From Sphingomonadaceae bacterium (GTDB lineage Bacteria > Pseudomonadota > Alphaproteobacteria > Sphingomonadales > Sphingomonadaceae), in assembly GCA_020630295.1 (NCBI GenBank), contig JAHDBR010000022.1, forward strand, positions 1-34,375: a stretch of 34,375 bases of DNA. Direction: 5' to 3'. The translations under genes were made by a program, and so were the position numbers. This document shows positions 6,345 through 13,863 of the stretch, piece after piece (position 1 is the first letter of the stretch; the number at the start of each line of letters is the position of its first letter). Below the pieces are notes generated by a model that was given only the letters and a program-made list of their open reading frames with translations, did no database searches and was not told where the DNA came from.

Positions 6345-8093
6345 CTAAGCCGCGTTGCCTGCGCCTGTTTGGCTAGGTTCGCCTGCACTGTTGGTCAAGA
6401 GCGGCAGTGTCAGAAGAAGCCAATCATCCACTCGTGAAAGATCCCCGCCAGCCATTCTGGCTTCAGCGCGGGCAAGTCTGAGAGAAAAGCCCGAGCCGAA
6501 CATGCCCGCACTGACCGCAGCTTTGCCGCCATGGGCCGAGGCCGCAAACACGTCGTCCGTCGCGGCGAGCGAAAGCGGGAGCGAAGCGGCAAGCCTCAAC
6601 AACCCGCCATGTTCTGCAAGTTCTGCCGAAATGTGTTCGCCTGCACCGACATTGCCAGCCAACGTTGCCAAGATCCGCCATGAGAGACCTTCTGCCTCAG
6701 TCGTATCCAGACCGACCAACGCGACCCCGGCGGTTGTCAGGTCCATCTCGGCTGTTTTCGGTGTGAGAATGCTCTGAAGCTGTTCGACGTGCCGCGTGAC
6801 GATGGAAGCAAAATCGCTTTCGCCGATCTCCATTTCCAACGATGCTGTCTCCAGCCTGGCAAGGCGGTCCAATTCATCAAAGCCGGCAAGCATCCGCGCG
6901 CTATCCCCGGCGATTGTAGCAGCCAAAGCGCGATATTCATGCGGTGTGGGCCCGAAAAGCTGCTGCTGAATGACTTCGGAGAAACCTTGAATGGCGTTTA
7001 CCGGCGTGCGCAATTCGTGGAGCAATTGGCGAAGTCGGTCCGCTTCGCTTGATTGCTCGGCTTCCGGTTGATCTGAAGCATAAGCCTGCGCAGCGCGGCG
7101 AAACATCCCTGCATAGCCATAGAATCGCCCGTCAGGTTTAGTGAAGCGCGGCTGTGCATCGACTATCCAGTCGCCAGCGATGAGATCGCTGCCTACAAGG
7201 GTCTGATGCATCGCGGCGATGGGCTGGCATTTACGCGCGATTGCACCGATTTGACGGTTTAGCAGAGTGCCGACAACCATCGGCGCTACACTCTGTTCTG
7301 CCCAATCGATCCTGCCGCCAACATTGGCAGTGAAGGCGAAGCCGTCCAATTCGGCGCGCTCTCGTTCCTCGGCCTCTTCGCCAAGCGGCAGACGTAGGTC
7401 GGACCCGTTGGCGGAACCGGCTGCGGTAACCGAATCCTTGCGCGCTTGCCGGAATGCATCGATCCGCTTTACCAATGCGCCAATCGCCGTTGTTTCCTCG
7501 ACTAGCTCCTCAGACTCGTCATCCGGCGCATCTGCGGTTGCCCCAGTCAGATCATTTGCGGGTATCGGCGGAGCGACCTTACTGGCGGGTGCTTTGGAGG
7601 CGTTCGCTAACTCGCCCTCGTCTGAGGCGTCGGTATTGATGGGCACGGGCAGGCCGCGATCATGGATACCCAGCTGTTCAAGCAAGTCTTTCGTTTGCGG
7701 AGAGAGATCACGCCGTAGCCTTAAGAAGCCGCGCGCTCTGATCGGAAGGCGGGGGATTAGCGCACCCCAGTCATCCGTGCTGAGATTTGCGGCATTAAGT
7801 GCGGCCAGTGCAACTTCCGGCTCATCCTCCGCCAAATGCGCGGCCAGCTCTGGATTGCGGAAACGCAGACCCGGTTCGCGCAACATTGCGGCACGTTCGG
7901 TAGCTGGAATATTCTCCCCCAAAGCACCAAGGCGCAACCATGCTGCCGCAAGCATTTTCTCGTCCCGTCCGCCTGATGCGCCAGCGGGCTTACTACCCAG
8001 CAGGTCCAGCAATTGCCGGAACTGCGTGCGCGCAGCCCTATCGCCCGACGCTCTATGGCGCAGCACAGTGGCAAGGCGATCATCAAAGTGCAT
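6345..8093 (-). CDS. histidine kinase-like protein with degenerate ATPase domain
   Basis: The 582-residue protein has no clear membrane segment. An N-terminal helical region (about 1-150, possible helical repeats) is followed by an acidic, Ala/Pro-rich linker (about 155-205). A PAS-like stretch covers about 250-330, and a HisKA dimerisation domain holds the phospho-acceptor box LLHELRTPVNAIQGFSEVI (His about 359). The last part should be a HATPase domain. It keeps a G2-like FGSGFSLRLARAEARMAGG, but I see no N box with paired Asn and no DxGxG motif. The kinase may therefore be inactive or act as a phosphotransfer/scaffold protein. The ATG at 8091-8093 was preferred to a TTG nine codons upstream; GGAGAA lies 12 bases ahead of it. 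No response regulator is adjacent. Confidence 0.75.
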   Translation of the reverse strand: MHFDDRLATVLRHRASGDRAARTQFRQLLDLLGSKPAGASGGRDEKMLAAAWLRLGALGENIPATERAAMLREPGLRFRNPELAAHLAEDEPEVALAALNAANLSTDDWGALIPRLPIRARGFLRLRRDLSPQTKDLLEQLGIHDRGLPVPINTDASDEGELANASKAPASKVAPPIPANDLTGATADAPDDESEELVEETTAIGALVKRIDAFRQARKDSVTAAGSANGSDLRLPLGEEAEERERAELDGFAFTANVGGRIDWAEQSVAPMVVGTLLNRQIGAIARKCQPIAAMHQTLVGSDLIAGDWIVDAQPRFTKPDGRFYGYAGMFRRAAQAYASDQPEAEQSSEADRLRQLLHELRTPVNAIQGFSEVIQQQLFGPTPHEYRALAATIAGDSARMLAGFDELDRLARLETASLEMEIGESDFASIVTRHVEQLQSILTPKTAEMDLTTAGVALVGLDTTEAEGLSWRILATLAGNVGAGEHISAELAEHGGLLRLAASLPLSLAATDDVFAASAHGGKAAVSAGMFGSGFSLRLARAEARMAGGDLSRVDDWLLLTLPLLTNSAGEPSQTGAGNAA

Positions 8094-8314
8094 GGTTTTG
8101 GACGATTCTCCGGCAGGCAACGATACTCGGAAACCTCCGAGCGAATATGCCCTATCACCTCCGTGTCCACAGGAAACGCTTAGCCTTCATAACGTTGCAA
8201 AGCGGGACAATTGCTGGCAGGAATAACAATATTAGTTAGATGCGGGCAAAGTTATGGCATTCATTGCTGCAACACGCATAAAACGGTGTGTTAAGCTGAT
8301 ACGGGGACAGTAAA

Positions 8315-8779
8315 ATGGCAAATCTCGATGAGATTGACCGGAGATTACTAGCTGAATTGCAAAGCGAGGGGCGCGTAACCAACGTGGAACTTGCCCAGCG
8401 TGTCGGGCTGACCGCGCCGCCTTGTTTGCGCCGCGTCAGGGCTCTGGAAGATGATGGCGTTATCCGGGGATATCATGCTGATCTGGATGCCTCCCAATTG
8501 GGCTTCGCCATCACGGTTTTTGCTATGGTCAGCCTGAAAAGCCAAGCAGAGGCCGCCTTGCGCGAATTTGAAGACCATATGAACGGCCTCCCTGAAGTGC
8601 GCGAAGTGCATATGCTGAATGGAGAAATCGACTTTATTCTCAAAGTTGTCAGCAAGGATTTGCAGAGTTTTCAAGAGTTTCTGACTAGCAAACTTACGCC
8701 AGCGCCGAATGTCGAAAGCGTGAAGACCTCGCTTACGATTCGGACTGCCAAGCATGAGCCGGGGGTCCCGCTCGAATGA
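8315..8779 (+). CDS. Lrp/AsnC family transcriptional regulator
   Basis: At 154 residues it has the normal family length. The N-terminal winged HTH is clear (IDRRLLAELQSEGRVTNVELAQRVGL, with the recognition helix PPCLRRVRALEDDGVI). The C-terminal RAM/AsnC ligand domain (about 65-145) includes REVHMLNGEIDFILKVV. It probably binds an amino acid and forms octamers that regulate amino-acid metabolism. GGGGAC lies upstream of the ATG. Its TGA overlaps the ATG of the next gene by four bases (ATGA), so the two are translationally coupled. The 190-base upstream gap holds a short hairpin (CTCGG...CCGAG near 8125) but no site I can assign. Confidence 0.93.
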   Translation: MANLDEIDRRLLAELQSEGRVTNVELAQRVGLTAPPCLRRVRALEDDGVIRGYHADLDASQLGFAITVFAMVSLKSQAEAALREFEDHMNGLPEVREVHMLNGEIDFILKVVSKDLQSFQEFLTSKLTPAPNVESVKTSLTIRTAKHEPGVPLE

Positions 8780-9168
8780 AGGTTTGGTTGATCTCTATGG
8801 TCGTCGCTGCCGGTTCGGTGTCGGCTTGTTCACAAGGCGATGACCCTATTATTGATGATGCAGCCTATAAAGGTCAGCAAAGTGCGAGCTTTGACGAACT
8901 GAGCCCGACAGAACATCTGCGCTGCGCCGGATTGATTAGCGCATATAACCGCTTGCTGAATGATGGGTCAGTAGCCGCTGATGTGGAGCGCGAGCCCCGC
9001 TTGCTCGAAACAATGATGTGGCACAATAATGCCTACGCGCTGCCAGCCGGTTTGGATGAGCAAACATCGATGGCGCAATTAAATGAAAGCCGCGAGCAAA
9101 TTCTGGCGAGCGAAGATGCGTCCTCTGTGGCAGCAGAGGCTCAAATTTGTGTCGATATGGTCGACTGA
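8776..9168 (+). CDS. putative lipoprotein, function unknown
   Basis: The product has 130 residues. The N-terminus (MKVWLISMVVAAGSVSAC) fits a lipoprotein signal with Cys18 as the acylation site, although the lipobox VSAC is not the strict consensus. The mature part is acidic and helical (ELSPTEHLRCAGLISAYNRLL), with further cysteines near 50 and 126 that could pair. I recognise no named domain. Its start overlaps the stop of the Lrp/AsnC gene, so the two are made from one message. A role in sensing or envelope function under that regulator is possible, but this is inference. Confidence 0.7.
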   Translation: MKVWLISMVVAAGSVSACSQGDDPIIDDAAYKGQQSASFDELSPTEHLRCAGLISAYNRLLNDGSVAADVEREPRLLETMMWHNNAYALPAGLDEQTSMAQLNESREQILASEDASSVAAEAQICVDMVD

Positions 9169-9197
9169 CACAAAATTCTTGGATTGCGCGGCACAGC

Positions 9198-9428
9198 CTA
9201 TTTGTAATGCGCGCGCCTGCTGCCGAAATCCCGCACACGCTTGCGCCATGCACGATAACTGGACGGCTTAAGCGAGTTGCGCATTAGCTCTTTTACCTGA
9301 CTGTCCGATAGGCCGAACTCCAGCTCGATCGTTGCAAAGCTGGTATGATCGCTCAGCGCCATCTCAATGACCGCGCTGACATCTGCCTCGCTTAGTGGCG
9401 GATAATCTTTGCTGGCGCGCTCCGTCAG
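9198..9428 (-). CDS. DUF2805 / TIGR03643 family small protein, apparent CTG start
   Basis: A 76-residue frame on the minus strand matches this family. Residues 12-20 read LSEADVSAV, then come IEMALSDHTSFATIE, EFGLSDSQVKELMR and the terminal SYRAWRKRVRDFG. The first half is helical and resembles an HTH, and the basic tail suggests nucleic-acid binding, but the function is unknown. No ATG, GTG or TTG occurs in frame between the start of homology and the end of accC. The best start is CTG at 9426-9428, with AAGGATAGG just upstream, the first AAGGA spaced seven bases. That ribosome site overlaps the TAG stop of accC, which suggests translational coupling. The gene is easily missed because of its size and start codon. 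Family assignment is from memory of the motif. Confidence 0.75.
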   Translation of the reverse strand: MTERASKDYPPLSEADVSAVIEMALSDHTSFATIELEFGLSDSQVKELMRNSLKPSSYRAWRKRVRDFGSRRAHYK

Positions 9429-9432
9429 AAAC

Positions 9433-10782
9433 CTATCCTTCGCGCTTGGCCAAATACTCTTCCAGCCATTTAATCGAATAATCGCCGCTCAGGATATCCG
9501 GTTGCTGGATAAGTTCGCGGTGCAGCGGGATCGAGGTTTTGACGCCTTCGACAACCATCTCCTCCAACGCACGGCGCAGTCTCATGATACAGCCTTCGCG
9601 GTTACGGCCATAAACGATCAACTTGGCGATCATCGAATCGTAATAAGGCGGAATACGATATCCCGCATACAGACCGCTATCGACGCGGACATGCATACCG
9701 CCTGCCGCATGGTAGGAGGTCACTTCGCCGGGCGATGGCGCGAAAGTGAAGGGGTCTTCTGCATTGATACGGCATTCGATCGCGTGACCGTTAAATTCAA
9801 TCTCTTCCTGTTTGACCGAGAGCGGCTTTCCATCAGCAACGCGAATCTGCTCGCGAACCAGGTCGACACCGGTAATCATTTCGGTCACCGGATGCTCGAC
9901 TTGCAGACGGGTGTTCATTTCAATGAAATAGAACTCGCCGTCTTCCCAAAGAAATTCGATGGTTCCGGCGCCGCGATAGCCCATGTCGGCCATCGCTTTT
10001 GAGCAAATTTCACCCATACGGTTACGTTCTTCATCAGAAAGAACCGGACTAGGGGCTTCTTCAAAGACCTTTTGGTGGCGGCGCTGCAATGAACAGTCGC
10101 GCTCGCCCAAATGAATTGCATTGCCTTTTCCGTCACCGAACACTTGAAATTCGATGTGGCGAGGATCGCCCAGATACTTTTCGAGGTATACAGTGGCGTC
10201 ACCAAACGCGGATTTGGCTTCATTTCCCGCAGCCTGCATTAACTCAGCCAAGCGGTCTTCGCTTTCGCACACTTTCATGCCGCGTCCGCCGCCGCCGGAT
10301 GCTGCCTTAATAATTACCGGATAGCCGATTTCCTTAGCGATCTTTGCGGCTTCTTCCGGGTCACTAACTGCGCCGGCGGAACCAGGAACAAGAGGAAGAC
10401 CAAGCTCGCCCGCGGTTTTTTTGGCCATGACCTTGTCGCCCATGGTGCGGATATGTTCCGGCTTCGGACCGATCCAGGCGATGTCATGCGCTTCTACGAT
10501 CTCGGCAAATTTCTCGTTTTCAGACAAGAAGCCGTATCCAGGGTGAATCGCATCGCAATGGGCGATTTCAGCGGCCGAAATGATTGCAGCAGTATTCAGG
10601 TAGCTATCGGTAGCAGATGGCGGGCCGATACATACGGCGTGATCAGCCAGCCTTACGTGCATAGCTTCGGCGTCCGCAGTGGAATGAACCGCGACAGTTT
10701 CGATGCCCATCTCATGCGCAGCGCGGTGAATTCGTAATGCGATTTCGCCGCGATTGGCGATCAAAATGCGGGAAATGCCCAT
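9433..10782 (-). CDS. accC: acetyl-CoA carboxylase biotin carboxylase subunit
   Basis: At 449 residues it has the usual AccC length. It carries out ATP-dependent carboxylation of biotin on AccB, the first half-reaction of malonyl-CoA synthesis. The biotin carboxylase N-domain starts with [16 protein letters not shown]. The ATP-grasp domain contains the glycine-rich [11 protein letters not shown] (about 162-172), [15 protein letters not shown] (about 226-240) and [16 protein letters not shown] (about 285-300). The C-domain ends at LAKREG. The start lies six bases after the accB stop and without a strong ribosome site, so it is probably coupled to accB. The DUF2805 frame follows directly. Confidence 0.97.
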   Translation of the reverse strand: MGISRILIANRGEIALRIHRAAHEMGIETVAVHSTADAEAMHVRLADHAVCIGPPSATDSYLNTAAIISAAEIAHCDAIHPGYGFLSENEKFAEIVEAHDIAWIGPKPEHIRTMGDKVMAKKTAGELGLPLVPGSAGAVSDPEEAAKIAKEIGYPVIIKAASGGGGRGMKVCESEDRLAELMQAAGNEAKSAFGDATVYLEKYLGDPRHIEFQVFGDGKGNAIHLGERDCSLQRRHQKVFEEAPSPVLSDEERNRMGEICSKAMADMGYRGAGTIEFLWEDGEFYFIEMNTRLQVEHPVTEMITGVDLVREQIRVADGKPLSVKQEEIEFNGHAIECRINAEDPFTFAPSPGEVTSYHAAGGMHVRVDSGLYAGYRIPPYYDSMIAKLIVYGRNREGCIMRLRRALEEMVVEGVKTSIPLHRELIQQPDILSGDYSIKWLEEYLAKREG

Positions 10783-10788
10783 GAACGA

Positions 10789-11289
10789 TTATCCGATCAC
10801 GACAAGCGGTTGATCGAACTCAACTGGCTGTGCGTTTTCAACCAGAATGGCCTTAATCGTACCGGCCTTGTCTGCAGCGATCGGGTTCATCACCTTCATC
10901 GCTTCAACGATTACCAATGTGTCGCCCTCTTTGACGCTGTCGCCCACGCTTACAAATGGTGCTGCGCCCGGCTCTGCGGACAGATATACAGTTCCGACCA
11001 TTGGCGATTTCATTGCATCAGCATGAGATGCTTCAGCCGCAGGAGCCTCTGGCGAAGCAGGTGCGGTCACAGCTGGCGCAGGGGCCGGAGCTGGAGTAGC
11101 CGGTGCAGCCATCATCTGCTGCGCCGGTGCGGCAACGGCGCCGCGCGAAACACGAACTTTTCGTTCGCCATCTTCCACTTCGATTTCGGTAAGACCGGTT
11201 TCACCCAGCATTTCAGCCAGTTCGCGAACCAGCTTGGTATCAACATTCATGCCGGACTTTTTGCCGGCAGCGCCCTTGGTAGTGGCCAT
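10789..11289 (-). CDS. accB: acetyl-CoA carboxylase biotin carboxyl carrier protein
   Basis: The product has 166 residues. A short N-terminal segment is followed by an Ala/Pro-rich flexible linker (about 57-90). The biotinyl domain (about 90-166) has the biotinylation site EAMKVMN with the acceptor Lys near 132. It carries carboxybiotin between AccC and the carboxyltransferase. GAGG lies five bases upstream of the ATG. It is preceded by aroQ and followed by accC, an order common in alphaproteobacteria. The 84-base leader contains a perfect hairpin. Confidence 0.96.
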   Translation of the reverse strand: MATTKGAAGKKSGMNVDTKLVRELAEMLGETGLTEIEVEDGERKVRVSRGAVAAPAQQMMAAPATPAPAPAPAVTAPASPEAPAAEASHADAMKSPMVGTVYLSAEPGAAPFVSVGDSVKEGDTLVIVEAMKVMNPIAADKAGTIKAILVENAQPVEFDQPLVVIG

Positions 11290-11327
11290 GCTTGCCTCAT
11301 AATTGTTTTAAGGCTCCGCCTATGCTC

Positions 11328-11345
11328 GCCCTTACGGCGAAGGGC
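11328..11345 (-). promoter_or_regulatory. hairpin in the accB leader
   Basis: GCCCTT, loop of six bases, AAGGGC is a perfect 6-bp stem 39 bases upstream of the accB start. On the mRNA strand the flanks also hold CCGCC (before) and GGCGG (after), which could pair in an alternative fold. There is no T run, so it is not a terminator. It may influence accB expression or reflect aroQ/accB mRNA processing. Confidence 0.35.
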
Positions 11346-11373
11346 AAGGGGTAGGGGCGGTTTTTGGCGGTAT

Positions 11374-11820
11374 TTATAGACGTGCTGCGGCCTCTAGCGC
11401 AGTCACATATCCCTGTGTGCCCTGACCCTGAACGGTCTCTACCGCCGCCATTCCGACATAGGAGATATGTCGAAACTCTTCGCGGGTGGAGGGATCGGAT
11501 ATATGCACTTCAATCACCGGAGTACGGATCGCCTTGATTGCATCGAGCAGCGCAATGGATGTGTGCGTATAGGCAGCTGCGTTCAGGAGAACCGCTTTCG
11601 CGCCTTCTGCTTGCGCCTCGTGCAACCAATCGACCAGCATTCCTTCATGATTGGTTTGACGCATATCGATCTCAAGCCCTAATTCGCGCGCCCGATCCTC
11701 TAGCATGCCGGCGATATCATCCAGCGTATCGGGGCCATAAATTTCCGGCTCTCTCGTGCCGAGAAGGTTCAGGTTCGGTCCGTTTAGAACGTAGATGGTG
11801 TTTGTGCTGCTAGTCATCAT
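11374..11820 (-). CDS. aroQ: type II 3-dehydroquinate dehydratase
   Basis: This 148-residue enzyme dehydrates 3-dehydroquinate to 3-dehydroshikimate in the shikimate pathway and forms dodecamers. Signature residues are visible: NGPNLNLLGTREPEIYG with Arg23 and catalytic Tyr28, QTNHEG (about 55-60), Asn80 in LLNAAAYTHTS, and catalytic His106 in EVHISD. Two ATG codons occur in tandem at the start (11818-11820 and 11815-11817) with no clear ribosome site. It lies upstream of accB in the same direction, 84 bases apart. Confidence 0.96.
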   Translation of the reverse strand: MMTSSTNTIYVLNGPNLNLLGTREPEIYGPDTLDDIAGMLEDRARELGLEIDMRQTNHEGMLVDWLHEAQAEGAKAVLLNAAAYTHTSIALLDAIKAIRTPVIEVHISDPSTREEFRHISYVGMAAVETVQGQGTQGYVTALEAAARL

Positions 11821-11892
11821 TATGATTTAGCGCACACGCGGTTTGCAGCAAGTAGTTTGCGTGTATCAGCAATGATCAAGCACTTTGCTGAT

Positions 11893-12306
11893 TTACCGTT
11901 CCACCCCTTTTACTTTACCCCATTGCCGCGCCGCGGTGTAGCCAAGATAGCCGGTGCCGAAGAGGGCGTAGAGCGGTTCAGGTAGCCCGGCGAGATAGGC
12001 GTTCATCCCGCTTGCAATATCTTTTGCTGTTACCGGACTGAACGCAGCAAGCACGCCCATAGGTAATGCGGTCAGCAGCAGCACATACATTACATACAGA
12101 AAACTGGGACGGGCCCGGCTGGTCCAAGGATCTTTGGAGTTTGCTTCCGCGACAATCGCGGCAAGGCGGGCCTCAATGGCTTTGAGTTCCTGCGTGCCTT
12201 CAAGAGCAATCAATTCCAGCTTAGCCTTTGCGCGCGCCTCTTTGTCCGGGATCAGCTTGTCGATTAGCGATGCGATCGGGCCGATGAGTGATTCGAGTAG
12301 TGCCAT
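11893..12306 (-). CDS. holin of the gene-transfer-agent type (GTA_holin_3TM-like)
   Basis: The product has 137 residues. An amphipathic N-terminus (LLESLIGPIASLIDKLIPDK) is followed by a charged helical stretch (about 20-60), then DPWTSRARPSFLYVMYVLLL. A membrane segment spans about 69-90 and a second about 108-124 (PLYALFGTGYLGYTAARQWG). The order and the DPWTSRARP motif match the family of three-TM holins linked to gene transfer agent release. Such a protein would make inner-membrane holes that let a lysin reach the wall. No capsid, terminase, tail or lysin gene is in this window. AAAGGA lies eight bases before the ATG, but both the ribosome site and the start codon fall in a 9-bp hairpin. 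Confidence 0.8.
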   Translation of the reverse strand: MALLESLIGPIASLIDKLIPDKEARAKAKLELIALEGTQELKAIEARLAAIVAEANSKDPWTSRARPSFLYVMYVLLLTALPMGVLAAFSPVTAKDIASGMNAYLAGLPEPLYALFGTGYLGYTAARQWGKVKGVER

Positions 12307-12334
12307 AAGCGAAATCCTTTGGTGATTCGCTTAT
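12304..12334 (-). promoter_or_regulatory. hairpin enclosing the holin ribosome site and start codon
   Basis: On the mRNA strand ATAAGCGAA (12334 to 12326), a 12-base loop TCACCAAAGGAT, and TTCGCTTAT (12313 to 12305) form a perfect 9-bp stem. The AAAGGA ribosome site is in the loop. The first two bases of the start codon are in the 3' arm. The fold would hide the start site, so it may gate translation; as DNA the dyad could also be an operator. Confidence 0.55.
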
Positions 12335-12382
12335 GAACTAACCAAATGGGATAAAGTAGGAAAATAATTATGCTAATTGGTA

Positions 12383-13264
12383 CTACAGATCGGCGCTGTC
12401 TATCATCGCCTTCGCTAATGCCAAGTGCGGACGATCAAGCATTGCGCCGTCAAGGCCGACTGTGCCGGCGCCCGGATTTGCGTCAAATGCTGCGATGATG
12501 GCCCGTGCATGGGCAATCTCTTGCGCGGTTGGAGTAAAGGCCTCGTTTATTATCGGTACCTGAGCAGGATGGATTGCGAGCATCCCGCGATAGCCTTGGC
12601 TACGGACCAGCAGCGCGCGATCCTTCAAACCTTCAAGATCGCGAAAATCGGCCTGTATAGTTTCAACAGGTGCTACTCCGGCGGCCACTGCGCCAAGTAG
12701 GCACAGACTTCGCGCCAGTTCGAAGGTAGGCATATAGCCGCCATTGTCGTTAAATTGCACGCGCGCACCAAGGGCAGACGATAAGTCTTCAGCACCCCAG
12801 CTCATCGCAACGAGGCGAGGCGCGCCTTCGTAATCGCCCGTCGTAAACATTGAGCGGGGTGTTTCCGTAACAAGTGCAGCAACCTTGGTAGCCCCTGATT
12901 CAATGCCGTGTAGTTTTTCGCGCGTTGTTAGCATCGCATCCAGCGCATCCATATCAGGTCGGCCTTCTGCCTTGGGCAAGAACAGTCCGCCCGGAGCAGC
13001 TGGCATAATAGCGTCTAAATCCGCCTCAATGTCGCCGCTCGATAACGGATTAACGCGTACCCAGAGCCGGTGCCGGTCATCGCGCGACGCGAGGAAGTTA
13101 TGTACCATCTCACGAGCGGCAGGTTTGCTTTCCGGCATAACCGAATCTTCTAGATCCAGCAGGACAATATCCGCCTGGCCATCGGCGGCCTTAGCCATCT
13201 TTTTCTCGCTATCTCCGGGGGCAAACAGCCAGGATCGCATTTTTGCAGGGTTACTTTGCGGCAT
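12383..13264 (-). CDS. CitE-like HpcH/HpaI aldolase family lyase
   Basis: The 293-residue protein belongs to the CoA-ester lyase group (citrate lyase beta-like, malyl-CoA/citramalyl-CoA lyases). Family motifs are RSWLFAPGDSEKKMAKA near the N-terminus, LLDLEDSV (metal-binding Glu/Asp region, about 37-44), LWVRVNPL, FLPKAEG and MSWGAEDLSSALG. No alpha or gamma citrate lyase subunit is nearby, so it probably acts alone on a malyl-CoA-type substrate. The exact substrate is not shown. The start at 13264 was chosen because AGGAG lies eight bases upstream; a TTG 16 codons earlier has no such site. Confidence 0.88.
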   Translation of the reverse strand: MPQSNPAKMRSWLFAPGDSEKKMAKAADGQADIVLLDLEDSVMPESKPAAREMVHNFLASRDDRHRLWVRVNPLSSGDIEADLDAIMPAAPGGLFLPKAEGRPDMDALDAMLTTREKLHGIESGATKVAALVTETPRSMFTTGDYEGAPRLVAMSWGAEDLSSALGARVQFNDNGGYMPTFELARSLCLLGAVAAGVAPVETIQADFRDLEGLKDRALLVRSQGYRGMLAIHPAQVPIINEAFTPTAQEIAHARAIIAAFDANPGAGTVGLDGAMLDRPHLALAKAMIDSADL

Positions 13265-13369
13265 TGTCACGTCTCCTGCCAAAGCGTTAAGCGCGTTCAC
13301 AATGCCGTGCAACTACTGAAAATTGCGAACAAAATTTCTGGACTGACGTAATATTGAGTGTGGATATCC

Positions 13370-13385
13370 TGTGAAAAGTTTCACA
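13370..13385. promoter_or_regulatory. perfect CRP-type palindrome
   Basis: TGTGA-AAAGTT-TCACA fits the CRP/CAP consensus TGTGA-N6-TCACA exactly and is symmetrical out to TGTGAAA/TTTCACA. It lies 84 bases before the small membrane protein ATG at 13470. A class II arrangement (site near -41) would put a start point near 13419, with TGTTAC at 13407 as a poor -10. It is also 106 bases upstream of the minus-strand CitE gene. Which gene it controls is not known. Confidence 0.55.
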
Positions 13386-13469
13386 ATGTTACGCATCGTG
13401 ACAGGCTGTTACATCGGAATTTTCTCGTACCAGTGTATCCAATACCGGGGCTACAGAAAGGGTGATGAC

Positions 13470-13745
13470 ATGCTGCAGTTTTTTGTGAGTTCCGTAATCT
13501 TCATTGGATCAATTGCTGTCATTTGCAGCGTAATGCACTCGGTTATCCAAGGCGCTTCGAAGTTCAAAAATCTGTCTGCTATTGCTAAGGGGCAAACGCT
13601 AACTACGGCACGTTTTCAAGTGGATGTTTCAATAGGCAATCCACAGCCTGTTCTTGGTCATGTTATCCGCCCAAAGGTTTTTGAAACCACCCGTCATAAC
13701 ATCCGATCTCACACACGAATTGAAAGCCTGTCCGAAGCGGCCTGA
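13470..13745 (+). CDS. small membrane protein, function unknown
   Basis: The product has 91 residues. One N-terminal membrane helix (FFVSSVIFIGSIAVICSVMH, residues 3-22) is followed by a mostly polar region (about 30-91) with the stretch ARFQVDVSIGNPQPVLGHV. I recognise no family. The ATG at 13470 is preceded by AAGGG at eight bases' spacing. The frame extends upstream to 13371, but the GTG there falls inside the CRP-type palindrome and lacks a ribosome site. The gene is flanked by that palindrome and by tRNA-Pro. A real gene is likely from the clean ribosome site and helix, but it is not proved. Confidence 0.55.
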   Translation: MLQFFVSSVIFIGSIAVICSVMHSVIQGASKFKNLSAIAKGQTLTTARFQVDVSIGNPQPVLGHVIRPKVFETTRHNIRSHTRIESLSEAA

Positions 13746-13786
13746 CCGAATTCAACTGCGGCAAAACTATAAGGGTGATATTCCAC

Positions 13787-13863
13787 TGGTCGGGACGATA
13801 GGATTCGAACCTACGGCCCCTACACCCCCAGTGTAGTGCGCTACCAGACTGCGCCACGTCCCG
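13787..13863 (-). tRNA. tRNA-Pro (anticodon GGG)
   Basis: On the minus strand acceptor CGGGACG pairs with CGTCCCG, followed by discriminator A and an encoded CCA. The anticodon stem CTACA/TGTAG holds the loop CTGGGGG (anticodon GGG). The T loop is TTCGAAT. Length is 77 bases. It stands alone, between the small membrane protein gene and yajC, and is a second proline tRNA in the window. Confidence 0.95.

Noticed and set aside
7267-8226. 319-codon plus-strand frame opposite the kinase-like gene
   Set aside because: It is antisense to the kinase-like gene, Ser/Ala/Arg-rich without domain pattern, and lacks a ribosome site; treated as a shadow frame.
11893-12306. Prophage remnant suggested by the holin
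   Set aside because: No terminase, capsid, tail, integrase or lysin gene is present on either side; neighbours are aroQ and a CitE-like gene, so no prophage is called.
12319-12345. LexA-type box GTTC-N7-GTTC upstream of the holin
   Set aside because: Only one half-site (GTTC) is present; the second half reads AATC, so the site is not supported.
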